Shown: one piece after another, positions 1 to 8,185 of the stretch | Numbering within the stretch: position 1 is the stretch's first letter | Layout of the letters: every line of letters starts with the position of its first letter | DNA from: Nocardiopsis chromatogenes YIM 90109 | GTDB lineage: Bacteria > Actinomycetota > Actinomycetes > Streptosporangiales > Streptosporangiaceae | DNA length: 64,000 bases | NCBI RefSeq assembly: GCF_000341185.1 | Contig: NZ_ANBH01000130.1 | Coordinates: 1,156-65,155, forward strand | Reading direction: 5' to 3' | Notes under the pieces: generated by a model | What the model saw: only the letters and a program-made list of their open reading frames with translations | Told to the model about the DNA's origin: nothing | Database searches by the model: none | Program-made: the position numbers and the translations under genes

Positions 1-601
1 CCAGCGCGGTCAGGGGGGTGGTGTCGGAGGGCTTCCACACCACCGTGTTCCCGCACACCAGCGCGATCGCGGTGTTCCAGGACCACACCGCCACCGGGAA
101 GTTGAAGGCGGTGATCACCCCGACCACGCCCAGCGGGTGCCAGGTCTCCATCAGCCGGTGGCCCGGCCGCTCCGAGGGCATGGTGCGGCCGTACAGCTGC
201 CGGGACAGGCCCACCGCGAAGTCGCAGACGTCGATCATCTCCTGCACCTCCCCGGCGGCCTCCGAGCGGATCTTGCCCGCCTCGATGGAGACCAGGTCGG
301 CCAGGTCCTGCTTGTGCGCGCGCAGCAGCTCGCCCAGGCGGCGCACGAGCTGCCCGCGCACGGGGGCGGGGGTGTCCCGCCACACCCGGCGGAAGGCCTC
401 GTCGGCGGCGGTGACGGCCTGCTCGGTGGTCTTGGCGGTGCCGAAGTCCAGCCGGAACAGCTCCTCACCGGTGATGGGGGTGCGGGCCGAGCCGGGGGCG
501 CCCCCGTCCTCGGGGAGGCGGGCCGCCCCGCACGCCTCAAGGGCGGCGGTGGCGCGCTCGGCGAGGTCGGCGGTGTCGGGGAGGGTGGTGGTAAACGGCA
601 T
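1..601 (-). CDS. Aldehyde dehydrogenase, ALDH7-type (C-terminus cut off)
   Basis: NAD(P)-dependent oxidation of an aldehyde to its acid. The translated complement begins MPFTTTLPDTADLAERATAA and contains the family stretches SIEAGKIRSEAAGEVQEMID, ETWHPLGVVGVITAFNFPVA and CGNTVVWKPSDTTPL, which are the substrate-tunnel and NAD-binding parts of the N-terminal domain. This wording is closest to the ALDH7 / piperideine-6-carboxylate dehydrogenase group of lysine catabolism (recognition from memory, not an alignment). Only about 200 of the roughly 500 residues usual for the family lie here; the catalytic Cys region is beyond base 1. The ATG at 601 is the only plausible start near the conserved N-terminus. 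No obvious partner gene is adjacent. Confidence 0.88.
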   Translation of the reverse strand, partial: MPFTTTLPDTADLAERATAALEACGAARLPEDGGAPGSARTPITGEELFRLDFGTAKTTEQAVTAADEAFRRVWRDTPAPVRGQLVRRLGELLRAHKQDLADLVSIEAGKIRSEAAGEVQEMIDVCDFAVGLSRQLYGRTMPSERPGHRLMETWHPLGVVGVITAFNFPVAVWSWNTAIALVCGNTVVWKPSDTTPLTAL

Positions 602-794
602 GCGTGATCTCTCTCCATCGAGAGCCGTGGGGTCCGGTCGTCGGCGGCGCGTGAACACCGCCACAGGCCGGGTCTACCCCGGATCGCGCCGGACCTCACC
701 CGCCCGCCGCGAGCGCCGCCGCACCCGCCCCGGTGTCGCTGCGGGCATGTAGACTCACGCCCCGTTCGGACCGCCGACCCGCGAACATGGAGCC

Positions 795-1946
795 ATGGAC
801 GCCACCCCCACCACCGCCGAGGAGGACCGCGCCCGTCGGGAGGCGCCGCGGCAGCTGCTGCGCCGCTCCGGGTTCGCCGCGGCGGCGCCCCTGTTCACCG
901 CCGACCTGGCGGGGGCCGCCGGGGCCGAGGAGGCCGCGCGGATCGTCACCTCGCACGGGCACCGGCTGTGGTCGGAGGCGGCCCGCAGCGGACAGGCCGG
1001 GGACGACCGGCCGCTGTACTGGGCGCGGCTGACGCTCGCCGCGATCCTGCGCTCCTGGGAGCCGCCGTTCGCGCTGGCCGCAGAGGAGCGCGCCGCGCTG
1101 CTGCGCCGCCTGGAGTACGCCTCCCGGGGCCACGACGACCTGGTGTTCGCCCCCGACGACCGGCAGCTGCGGGTGATCGTCACCGGGTTCGACCCGTTCG
1201 GGCTCGACGAGGACGTGCGCCGGTCCAACCCGTCGGGGGCGGCGGCGCTGGCCCTGCACGGCACCTCGTTCGAGGCCGGGGGGCACACGGCGGTGGTGCG
1301 CGCGGCGGTGTTCCCGGTGCGCTGGCGGGACTTCACCGAGGGCATGGCCGAGGAGACGCTGATGCCGCACTACGGGGCCACGGCGGCCCCGGCCGACGCG
1401 GTGATCACCGTCAGCCGGGGGCGCGAGGGCCGGTTCGACCTGGAGGCCTACAACGGCGCCTGGCGCAGCGGCCGGGCCGACAACGAGGACCGCGGCGAGC
1501 AGGGGCCGGTTCCGCTTCCCGGCGGCATGGGCCTGCCGGACCCGCCGCCGCAGTGGTGCCGGTCCACGCTCCCCCGCCGCGCGATCGTCGAGGGTGCCGC
1601 GGGGCGCTTCCCGATCGTGGACAACACCGAGGTCACCGAGATCCCGGCCGGGGCGTCGGAGCCGGTGGTGCGCCCCGACGGCCCGACCGAGGGCTCGCAG
1701 GCGCGCGCGGGCGGCGGCGGGGGCTACCTGTCCAACGAGATCGCCTACCGCAACACCCTGATGCGCGACACCGCGGGCCGCGACATCCCGGCCGGGCACG
1801 TGCACACGCCCGAACTGGAGCTGGCGACCGACGACCCGTCGGCGGTGACCGACCCCGACTTCGAGCGCGACCGGGCCGACATCACCGAGCAGCTGCGGGC
1901 CATCGTGATGGCCGCGGTCAGGGCCCGCACGGAGGACGACGGGTAG
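795..1946 (+). CDS. Pyroglutamyl-peptidase (C15)-like protein with Ser at the nucleophile position
   Basis: A 383-residue protein whose central and C-terminal part matches pyrrolidone-carboxylate peptidases, which remove N-terminal pyroglutamate. Visible landmarks are VIVTGFDPFG near residue 127, the Glu region RFDLEAYN (E217) and the His region GHVHTP (H337). The usual nucleophile context, Y-(L/V)-C-N, reads GYLSNEIAYR here, so the Cys is Ser313 (codon TCC, directly read). The 120-residue N-terminal extension is not part of the usual roughly 215-residue enzyme. Catalysis is therefore doubtful, or uses Ser. ATG at 795 precedes MDATPTTAEEDRARR. The gene stands alone, divergent from the dehydrogenase and convergent with the two-component pair. 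Confidence 0.75.
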   Translation: MDATPTTAEEDRARREAPRQLLRRSGFAAAAPLFTADLAGAAGAEEAARIVTSHGHRLWSEAARSGQAGDDRPLYWARLTLAAILRSWEPPFALAAEERAALLRRLEYASRGHDDLVFAPDDRQLRVIVTGFDPFGLDEDVRRSNPSGAAALALHGTSFEAGGHTAVVRAAVFPVRWRDFTEGMAEETLMPHYGATAAPADAVITVSRGREGRFDLEAYNGAWRSGRADNEDRGEQGPVPLPGGMGLPDPPPQWCRSTLPRRAIVEGAAGRFPIVDNTEVTEIPAGASEPVVRPDGPTEGSQARAGGGGGYLSNEIAYRNTLMRDTAGRDIPAGHVHTPELELATDDPSAVTDPDFERDRADITEQLRAIVMAAVRARTEDDG

Positions 1947-2077
1947 CGCGGTCCGGCCCTGCCGGGCCGCGGTCCGAGCGTTCCGGGTGCCCGCCGGGCA
2001 TCCCGGCACGGTCGGGGACACTCCCCGTGGACGCCTTCGCGGCGACGGGGCCGGGCCGCGCCAGGCCCCTCCCCGCC

Positions 2078-2761
2078 CTACCCGGGCGCGGAGTCCTCGG
2101 TGTCCATCAGGCCGGAGCGGTAGGCCCAAGCGGCGATCTCGACCCTGTTCCGGGCGTGCAGCTTCGCCTGGACGCTCGCCAGGTGGGTCTTCACCGTGCT
2201 CAGCGACACGAAGAGCCGCTCGGCCGCCTCCGTGTTGGTCAGCCCTTCGGCCACCGCCCGCACCGTGTCCAGCTCCCGCTCGGTCAGCCCCTGGCGCCGC
2301 GCCTCCTCCGCGGGGTCGCGTCGCCTGCGGGCGGGCCGGGCGAAGTGCTTGAGCAGCCGCACCGTGACGTTCGGCGCCACCAGCGCGTCGCCGCGGGCGG
2401 CCGCCCGCACCGCCTCGGTCAGCAGCGCCGGACCGGCGTCCTTGAGCAGGAACCCCACGGCTCCGCCCTGCAGCGCCGCGTGCACGTACTCGTCCAGGTC
2501 GAAGGTGGTCACCACGACCACCTTGAGGGGGTCGGCCACCCCCGGCCCGGCCAGCCTGCGGGTCGCCTCCAGGCCGTCCACGCCGGGCATGCGGATGTCC
2601 ATCAGCACCACATCCGGCCGGAGCTCCTCGGCCAGGCGCAGGGCCGACAGCCCGTCCCCGGCCTCCCCGGCCACCTCGATGCCCTCCTCGGCCTCCAGCA
2701 TGTACCGGAAGCCGGTCCGCACCATCGCCTGGTCGTCGGCGAGCAGTACCCGGATCGTCAA
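2078..2761 (-). CDS. NarL/LuxR-family response regulator
   Basis: DNA-binding response regulator of 227 residues, partner of the histidine kinase just upstream. The receiver domain (1-120) shows the acidic pair D9-D10 in RVLLADDQ, the phospho-acceptor D55 in VVLMDIRMPG and the conserved Lys in LLKDAGP. The C-terminal GerE/LuxR HTH reads LTERELDTVRAVAEGLTNTE and continues into VSLSTVKTHL. Start: a TTG at 2761 that overlaps the kinase stop TGA (TTGA overlap), since no ATG or GTG lies before the first beta strand; this is an inference. Target genes are not evident from the sequence. Confidence 0.9.
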   Translation of the reverse strand: MTIRVLLADDQAMVRTGFRYMLEAEEGIEVAGEAGDGLSALRLAEELRPDVVLMDIRMPGVDGLEATRRLAGPGVADPLKVVVVTTFDLDEYVHAALQGGAVGFLLKDAGPALLTEAVRAAARGDALVAPNVTVRLLKHFARPARRRRDPAEEARRQGLTERELDTVRAVAEGLTNTEAAERLFVSLSTVKTHLASVQAKLHARNRVEIAAWAYRSGLMDTEDSAPG

Positions 2762-3999
2762 CGTCCCCCTCCGTCCCCGGCCGTCCCGGCGGGCAGCTCG
2801 GCCTCGACCCGCCACCCCGGCGCGTCGGCCGCGGGGCCCGCGGTGAAGGACCCGCCCAGCAGCTTGGCCCGCTCGGCCATGCCGATCAGACCGTATCCCC
2901 CGCCGGGGCCGTGCGCCGAGCCGCCGCCCCGGCCGTCGTCGGCGACGCGCAGCCGCGCCCCGGACGCGTCGGCCGCCAGCTCGACCCGGACCAGCGCGGC
3001 GTCGCGGGCGTGGCGGCGCGCGTTGGTGACCGCCTCCTGGGCCATGCGCAGGACGGCCGAGGCGGTCTCCTCCGGGAGCGCGCCGAGGTCGCCCTCGACG
3101 GCGACCTCCACCCGCGGGCGGCCGATGTCGCCCGGCTCCTCCATGGCGCGCAGGGCGGCCGCCAGGTCGTGGGCCTCCAGCGGGGCCGCGTCCCCCTCCT
3201 CGCGCAGGGCGCCGACCATGCGGCGCATCGCGGCCAGGGCGGCGGCCCCGGCGTCCTCGATCTGCGGCAGGGCGGCGGCGACCACGGCCGGATCCCGGTC
3301 GGCCACGTGGCGCAGCGCCTGCACCTGCACGACGATGCCGCTGACCTGGTGGGCGACGACGTCGTGCAGGTCGCGGGCCAGGGACAGGCGCTCTTCGCGC
3401 CGGGCCTCCTCGACCCGCCAGGTGCGCTCGCGCTCGCGCCAGCGCAGGACCAGGCCGGGCAGGAAGGTCAGGGTCGCCAGCAGGAGCATCCAGCCGACCG
3501 AGTCGGTGCCCCACCCCTCGCTGCGCAGCGCCTGGGAGAGGATGGCCAGGGTGGTCGCGGCCGCCATCACCACCGCGGCCCTGCGCGAGGCGTGCCAGGC
3601 GACCAGGTTGGCCACGAGGAACATAGCGAACACCTCGAGGATGCTCATGGTGTAGCCGTAGGCCCCGTGGTCACCGGGCCACAGCGCCACGGACGCCGCC
3701 ACGACGACGACGGGGGCGACCGGGCCGAGCAGGGCCAGGCGGCGCGGGGGCGTTCCGGGCCAGGCGGCCGCCACGGTGGCGGCGCCGCCGATCAGGCCGG
3801 AGTACAGGGGGAACCAGTCGCGGAAGGAGGGCGGCGGCCCCATCCAGTCGGGGCCGGGCGAACGGCTCAGCAGCTCCTGCAGCGTGGTGGCCAGGCCGAG
3901 CACCAGGACCACGCCGACGACGACGGTCAGCATGAACCCTTTGCGGGCGAGCGTCTCCATGGCCGCCTCGGCGCGGCCCCAGGGCTTCCACGATGGCAT
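2758..3999 (-). CDS. Two-component sensor histidine kinase (HisKA_3 type)
   Basis: A 413-residue membrane kinase. Residues about 23-42, 65-82, 90-108, 118-135, 140-157 and 168-186 are hydrophobic, giving an N-terminal multi-pass sensor region. The dimerisation/phosphoacceptor helix reads LSLARDLHDVVAHQVSG with His212, the NarX/DesK-type HisKA_3 signature. The ATP-binding domain shows EAVTNARRHA (N box) and DDGRGGG followed by GYGLIGMAERAKLLGG (G boxes). It is transcribed with, and overlaps, the response regulator. The signal is unknown; this architecture is typical of actinobacterial cell-envelope stress pairs. Confidence 0.92.
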   Translation of the reverse strand: MPSWKPWGRAEAAMETLARKGFMLTVVVGVVLVLGLATTLQELLSRSPGPDWMGPPPSFRDWFPLYSGLIGGAATVAAAWPGTPPRRLALLGPVAPVVVVAASVALWPGDHGAYGYTMSILEVFAMFLVANLVAWHASRRAAVVMAAATTLAILSQALRSEGWGTDSVGWMLLLATLTFLPGLVLRWRERERTWRVEEARREERLSLARDLHDVVAHQVSGIVVQVQALRHVADRDPAVVAAALPQIEDAGAAALAAMRRMVGALREEGDAAPLEAHDLAAALRAMEEPGDIGRPRVEVAVEGDLGALPEETASAVLRMAQEAVTNARRHARDAALVRVELAADASGARLRVADDGRGGGSAHGPGGGYGLIGMAERAKLLGGSFTAGPAADAPGWRVEAELPAGTAGDGGGR

Positions 4000-4028
4000 G
4001 GCGCCAGGTTAGAGGGGGTGAACAGCGA

Positions 4029-4056
4029 ACCGCCTCGGCCGAACGGCCGAGGCGGT
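4029..4056 (-). terminator. Perfect 12-bp hairpin after the CD225-like gene
   Basis: ACCGCCTCGGCC, loop GAAC, GGCCGAGGCGGT: an uninterrupted 12-bp stem with a 4-base loop. It lies 29 bases beyond the stop of the minus-strand gene at 4086-4436 and before the kinase start, which fits a GC-rich terminator isolating the kinase. There is no clear T tract. Confidence 0.7.
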
Positions 4057-4085
4057 CGCAGGGTCTGCCGACGAGACGGAGGGGA

Positions 4086-4436
4086 CTAGTACGTGGTCGT
4101 CGTCCCGGCTCCGCTGGCCGCGACCAGGAAGAAGTAGAGGATGCTGGAAACGATGCCGATCGCGACGAAGACCCAGCCGATGATCTGGCAGATCTTCGAC
4201 GCCTTCGGGTTGCTCTCAGCCGTCACGATCGCCACGATGCCGAGGATGCCGGAGAGCAGGTTGCAGCACAGGAACCCGATGACCGTCAGTGCGATCGCCG
4301 CGCCCTTGTTGGCCGGCGGCTCCGTCGGGCCCATGTTCGGCGGGGGCGGCGGGGCGCCGTAGCCGCCTCCGGGGGGCGGGGGCGGAGGCGGCCCGTAGCC
4401 CCCGGGGCCCTGCGGTGGCGGTGGACCGTAACTCAT
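4086..4436 (-). CDS. Small proline/glycine-rich membrane protein, CD225/DUF4190-like
   Basis: A 116-residue protein. Residues 1-45 are a low-complexity Pro/Gly/Tyr tail of the kind MSYGPPPPQGPGGYG. Residues about 48-75 form one hydrophobic segment (AIALTVIGFLCCNLLSGILG), then a short charged loop with NPKASK, then a second segment (IIGWVFVAIGIVSSILYFFL). This two-helix pattern with a Cys pair and a basic loop fits CD225/dispanin or DUF4190 proteins, which are common in actinobacteria and of unknown function. ATG at 4436 has a good ribosome site (CAGGAGAAAC). A strong hairpin follows the stop. It is monocistronic. Confidence 0.8.
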   Translation of the reverse strand: MSYGPPPPQGPGGYGPPPPPPPGGGYGAPPPPPNMGPTEPPANKGAAIALTVIGFLCCNLLSGILGIVAIVTAESNPKASKICQIIGWVFVAIGIVSSILYFFLVAASGAGTTTTY

Positions 4437-4783
4437 ACTCGGTTTCTCCTGGGTTCGGGGATTACTGCATCGGCCTGCGCCGATTCGCGCGGCGGCTCGC
4501 CGATGATCTCACTTCGGACGGGGCCCAGCCGCTCGAGGTTCCCGATGGAACCACTTCGTTATCAGGACGTATCCGAAATCGCCGCTGCTGCGGTGCGCGG
4601 GCGGGCATGACCACTCGGATGGTATGACGCGGCGGTGACCGCGACGCGCCGCGGGCACGCGATTGCACGCCCGCCCTCGTGCCCGTATGTTCGCGATGCG
4701 GTCCGCTGCGGGAGGCCGGGGCGCGTCCGCCCGCTCCCGCCCCGTGCGCCGCCGACCGGCCCCCGAACTCCAGGTGAGAACCC
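4437..4783. other. Intergenic region between divergent genes
   Basis: About 350 bases between the CD225-like gene and the deacetylase. Slightly less GC-rich around 4545-4580, as expected for promoters. I see no ORF with protein-like composition, no RNA gene and no convincing repeat. Confidence 0.5.
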
Positions 4784-6418
4784 GTGCCCGTGTCCGCCAT
4801 CGCCCGACTCCGCCCGACCGGGCTGCGCCCGCGCCACGCCCTCGCGGCGGCCGTGGCACTGTGCCTGCTCGCCGTACCCGGCGCGGCCGCCGTCGTCGGC
4901 GGGAAGCCCGACTCCCCGCCCCTGGCGCTGGCCGACCCGCAGAGCGTTCCCGGGCTGGACCTGGTCGCGCACACGGCGGCGGACGACGAGGTGAGCACCG
5001 CGTGGACCTACCCGGTGGTGCCCGGGGCCCCGGGGTTCGGCGGGGAGGTGCGCACCGCCATGGCCGAGGCGCACACCGCCTTCATGGAGGAGCGGGGCGG
5101 TGAAGGGCCCGCCGAGCTGGAGCAGCGGCTGGACCTGGTGGCCGCCTCGGGGGACGTGCTCGGGGCACGGATCGTGCGCGAGGCCCGGCTGGGCGGCGGC
5201 GGACCGCGGGTGGACGGCGAGTCGCTGTGGTTCGACGGCGGCTCCGGCGCGGTGCTGCCGTGGACGGGTCTGCTGCGCGGCGAGGACGCGGTGGCGGCGC
5301 TGGACGCCGAGGTGGCGCGGGTGCTGCGGGAGCGGGACGGCGTGGAGCCCGGCGAGCTCCCCGAGGGACTGGAGTCGGACGGGTCGGCCGAGCCCTTGGG
5401 CGACGGCGCCGACGCCCCCGGAGGAGGCGGCGACACCTCCGGGGAGAGCGGCGGGGACGCGGACGGCGACGGCGGCCCCGGCGACGGCGCCGGGGAGGCG
5501 CCCGAGTTCCGCCCCGGTGACGCGTGGGAGCTGAGCACCGAGCTCGGCGACTCGCCCCTGCGCGACCTGGCCTTCGACACCGAGGGGGGCTTGGTGGTGA
5601 CGCTGCCCGGCACCCCCGCCGAGGGGGCGGGTTCCACCGCCGGGGACGGCGGCGACGGCGGCGGATCAAGGGCCTCCGACGGCCCCAGGGTGGCGGTCTC
5701 CGCGGAGGCCGCCACCGGGCTGCTGTCGGCGTTCGGCGAGCGGGCGCGCGCGGCGGCCCTGGCCGACGCCCCGCTGGAACTGAAGGACGCCGACGGGCCG
5801 GGCCGCGCCGACCTGGACTGCGACCGCGTCCCGTGCGTCGCGCTGACCTTCGACGACGGGCCGGGCGAGCACACCGGGCGGCTGCTGGACGCGATGGACC
5901 GCTACAACGCGAAGGGGACGTTCTACCTGCTGGGAATGCTGGCCGGGGAGTTCCCGGACCTGGCGGCCCGGATCACCGGGGAGGGGCACGAGGTGGGCGC
6001 CCACTCCTGGAAGCACGACGACCTGGCGGGCAAGTCGGCCTCCGGGGTCTCCGACGACTCCGTGCGCACGGCGGAGGCGATCGAGAAGGCGACCGGCGAG
6101 TGGCCGCAGACGATGCGCCCGCCGTACGGGTCGTTCAACGCCACGACGAAGCGGAGCGTGGGGGCGCCCCTGGTGCTGTGGGACGTGGACACCATGGACT
6201 GGAAGGTGCGCGACGCGGGCAAGGTGGCCGACACCGCGCTCGAACAGACCCGCCCGGGAAGCATCGTGCTGATGCACGACATCCACGGCACGACGGTGGA
6301 CGCGGTCCCGGACATCCTCAAGGGGCTGCACGCGAAGGGCTTCCACTTCGTGACGGTGTCCCAGCTCTTCTCCGACCTGGAAATGGACGAGGGAACGGTC
6401 TACCGCCGCCGGGAGTGA
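4784..6418 (+). CDS. Secreted polysaccharide deacetylase (NodB domain)
   Basis: A 544-residue exported protein that probably removes acetyl groups from peptidoglycan or chitin-like glycans. N-terminus: basic residues then a hydrophobic signal segment (ALAAAVALCLLAVPGAAAVV). Residues about 50-340 are a variable region resembling DUF3298/RsiV-type extracellular domains, interrupted by a Gly/Asp-rich linker (about 205-240). The NodB domain is C-terminal: TFDDGP with Asp357/358, the zinc motif HSWKH with His407 and His411, RPPYGS, and the final DIHGTT. Start: GTG at 4784, with AGGTGAG about 10 bases upstream. It stands alone; the following DoxX-like gene is about 175 bases away. Confidence 0.9.
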   Translation: MPVSAIARLRPTGLRPRHALAAAVALCLLAVPGAAAVVGGKPDSPPLALADPQSVPGLDLVAHTAADDEVSTAWTYPVVPGAPGFGGEVRTAMAEAHTAFMEERGGEGPAELEQRLDLVAASGDVLGARIVREARLGGGGPRVDGESLWFDGGSGAVLPWTGLLRGEDAVAALDAEVARVLRERDGVEPGELPEGLESDGSAEPLGDGADAPGGGGDTSGESGGDADGDGGPGDGAGEAPEFRPGDAWELSTELGDSPLRDLAFDTEGGLVVTLPGTPAEGAGSTAGDGGDGGGSRASDGPRVAVSAEAATGLLSAFGERARAAALADAPLELKDADGPGRADLDCDRVPCVALTFDDGPGEHTGRLLDAMDRYNAKGTFYLLGMLAGEFPDLAARITGEGHEVGAHSWKHDDLAGKSASGVSDDSVRTAEAIEKATGEWPQTMRPPYGSFNATTKRSVGAPLVLWDVDTMDWKVRDAGKVADTALEQTRPGSIVLMHDIHGTTVDAVPDILKGLHAKGFHFVTVSQLFSDLEMDEGTVYRRRE

Positions 6419-6593
6419 GTGCGGTCCCGTCCGGTGCGGGACCCGCCGCCCCGCCGCCCCGCCGTCCCCGCGTCCGATGGTCCCGTCTCCGACGGAACCA
6501 CGGCCCGCGGAACCGTTGCCGCCGTCCCTACCGCCCGTCGGGGAACCGGCCTTTCCTGGGAGCGTCCGGACGGCCGTGGAAAGGACGCCGACC

Positions 6594-7143
6594 ATGGAAG
6601 CGCAGAACCTACCCCCTCCCCTCCGACACCCGCGCTCCCCGCACCCCCGGCGTCGCCTCGGCGGCGGCGCGGTGGGTCCTGGCCGCCCTGCGGCCGGCCA
6701 TCGGCTGGGTCTTCTTCTGGGCCTTTCTGGACAAGCTGTTCGGCCTGGGGTTCGCCACGCCCGCCGACGGGGCGTGGATCGCCGGTGGCAGCCCGACGTA
6801 CGGATTCATGGCCGAGGCCGCCTCGGGCCCCTTCGAAGGCCTCTACGGCTCCTTCGCCGGGGCCGCCTGGGCGGACTGGCTGTTCATGGCAGGGCTGCTC
6901 GGGATCGGGCTGGCGTTCCTGCTCGGCATCGGAATGCGTATCGCGGCGGCCTCCGGGGCCCTGATGCTGGTCCTGGTGTGGACCGCGGTCCTGCCGCCGC
7001 CCAACAACCCCTTCATGGACGACCACCTGGTGATGGCGCTGGCGATGGCGGCCCTGGCCCTGGTGGACGCGGGCGACACCGCGGGTCTGGGCGGCTGGTG
7101 GTCCCGCCTCTCCCCGGTCCGGCGCGTTCCCGCCCTGAGGTGA
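6594..7143 (+). CDS. DoxX-like membrane protein, apparent +1 frameshift near the start
   Basis: The frame ending at 7143 encodes a DoxX-type four-helix membrane protein: LRPAIGWVFFWAFLDKLFGL, then WLFMAGLLGIGLAFLLGIGM, ALMLVLVWTAVLPPPNNPF and DDHLVMALAMAALALVDAGD. That frame has no ATG, GTG or TTG upstream. An ATG at 6594 with a strong ribosome site (GGAAAGGA, about 9 bases upstream) opens the neighbouring frame as MEAQNLPPP. Removing one C from the run at about 6611-6615 joins them into MEAQNLPLPSDTRAPRTPGV, which looks natural. So the gene is either frameshifted or the sequence has one base too many. Function in DoxX proteins is poorly defined (quinone/thiosulfate or redox roles in some). 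Confidence 0.7.
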
Positions 7144-7247
7144 CCCCGCGTCCTCCCTCTCCACCGCTCCATGCCCCGGCGCCCCGGGCGCGTGGAGCGG
7201 CCAGGCGCGTGGAACGGCTCCGTGGCACACCGCTCCGCCGCTGGAGG

Positions 7248-7949
7248 TCAGACCGCCTCGGAGGAGTCGCCGCCCTCCCCCAGTTCCTGGTAGGCCGCGC
7301 GGGTGCGTTCGGTGTGGTCGGCCATCAGGGCCGCGGCCTCGTCGGGGCGTCCGGCCTCCACCGCGTCGATGATGCGGGCGTGCTCGTCCCATGAGGCCTG
7401 CCCGCGGGACCGGGCGATCGGGGCGTAGAACCAGCGCACCCGCCGGTCCACCTGGGCCGCGAGTTCGGCCAGCACCGTGTTGCCCGAGGACACGATCAGG
7501 GCGCGGTGGAAGTCGGCATTGGCGTTCACCGCCGCCTCGACCGGCTCCTCTCCCGCGGCGCGGGTGCCGCGGCGCCACAGCGCGCGCAGGCGCTCGATGT
7601 CGTCGGGGCCCGCGTTGCGCGCGGCCAGCCGGGCCGCCTCGGTCTCCAGGAGGGCGCGCACGGCCAGCAGCTGTTCGGCCTCCCTCTCGTCCGGGGTGTG
7701 CACGAACGCCCCGTAGCCGGGGCGCAGGTCGACCCAGCCTTCGTTGCTCAGGCGCTGCAGGGCCTCGCGCACCGGCTGGCGGGAGACCCCCAGCCGGGCC
7801 GCGAGGTCGGTCTCGACCAGGTGCCGCCCCGGCGGCAGGGCGCGGGTGGTGATCAGGTCGAGGAGGGCCTCGTAGACCGCTTCGCGAAGCGGGGCCGGGC
7901 GTCGCACCGGGTCGGCCGCGCCGCCGGCGGTGGTCGTCGGTAAGGGCAT
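7248..7949 (-). CDS. GntR-family transcriptional regulator, FCD subfamily
   Basis: A 233-residue ligand-responsive repressor or activator. The N-terminal winged helix (about 20-85) reads LREAVYEALLDLITTRALPP and LGVSRQPVREALQRL. The C-terminal all-helical FCD effector domain (about 95-225) includes ADFHRALI and the metal/ligand His in WDEHARIIDAVEAG. ATG at 7949 was chosen over upstream options because GGAGGA lies 6 bases before it and MPLPTTT leads straight into the HTH. It is divergent from the ketopantoate-reductase-like gene. Palindromes before its own start and before the formate dehydrogenase units suggest it controls itself and that locus. Confidence 0.92.
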   Translation of the reverse strand: MPLPTTTAGGAADPVRRPAPLREAVYEALLDLITTRALPPGRHLVETDLAARLGVSRQPVREALQRLSNEGWVDLRPGYGAFVHTPDEREAEQLLAVRALLETEAARLAARNAGPDDIERLRALWRRGTRAAGEEPVEAAVNANADFHRALIVSSGNTVLAELAAQVDRRVRWFYAPIARSRGQASWDEHARIIDAVEAGRPDEAAALMADHTERTRAAYQELGEGGDSSEAV

Positions 7950-7976
7950 GGACGGTCCTCCGACTCCTCGGCGGTG

Positions 7977-7988
7977 ACTGTCGACAGT
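7977..7988. promoter_or_regulatory. Candidate GntR operator 1
   Basis: ACTGTCGACAGT, a perfect 12-base palindrome 27 bases upstream of the regulator ATG on the opposite strand. Same ACTGT-NN-ACAGT form as the sites at 8145 and 9362. Confidence 0.6.
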
Positions 7989-8143
7989 GTACGAAACGCG
8001 CGGGCAGGCGCGGGGGCGATCGCGCCGACCGCCCGCCGCCGCGGCGGCGGAAAAGTGCGGAAAGAAGGCGAGAACTTCCCGGTCCGGGACCATCCCCGCC
8101 TCCTTCTCCCCCTCCGTGGAGGGTCACCCTTCCCGCACACGGT

Positions 8144-8157
8144 TACTGTATACAGTA
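8144..8157. promoter_or_regulatory. Candidate GntR operator 2
   Basis: TACTGTATACAGTA, a perfect 14-base palindrome 28 bases before the ketopantoate-reductase-like ATG. It is the most symmetrical member of the set and sits where a -10 region would be expected. Confidence 0.65.
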
Positions 8158-8185
8158 TTCCTTTCCCCGAGAGAAGGGACCCCCC

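Noticed and set aside
1950-1985. Possible hairpin between the C15-like gene and the response regulator
   Set aside because: Only a 5-bp clean stem (GGCCC-TGCC-GGGCC) with mismatched extension; too weak to list as a terminator.
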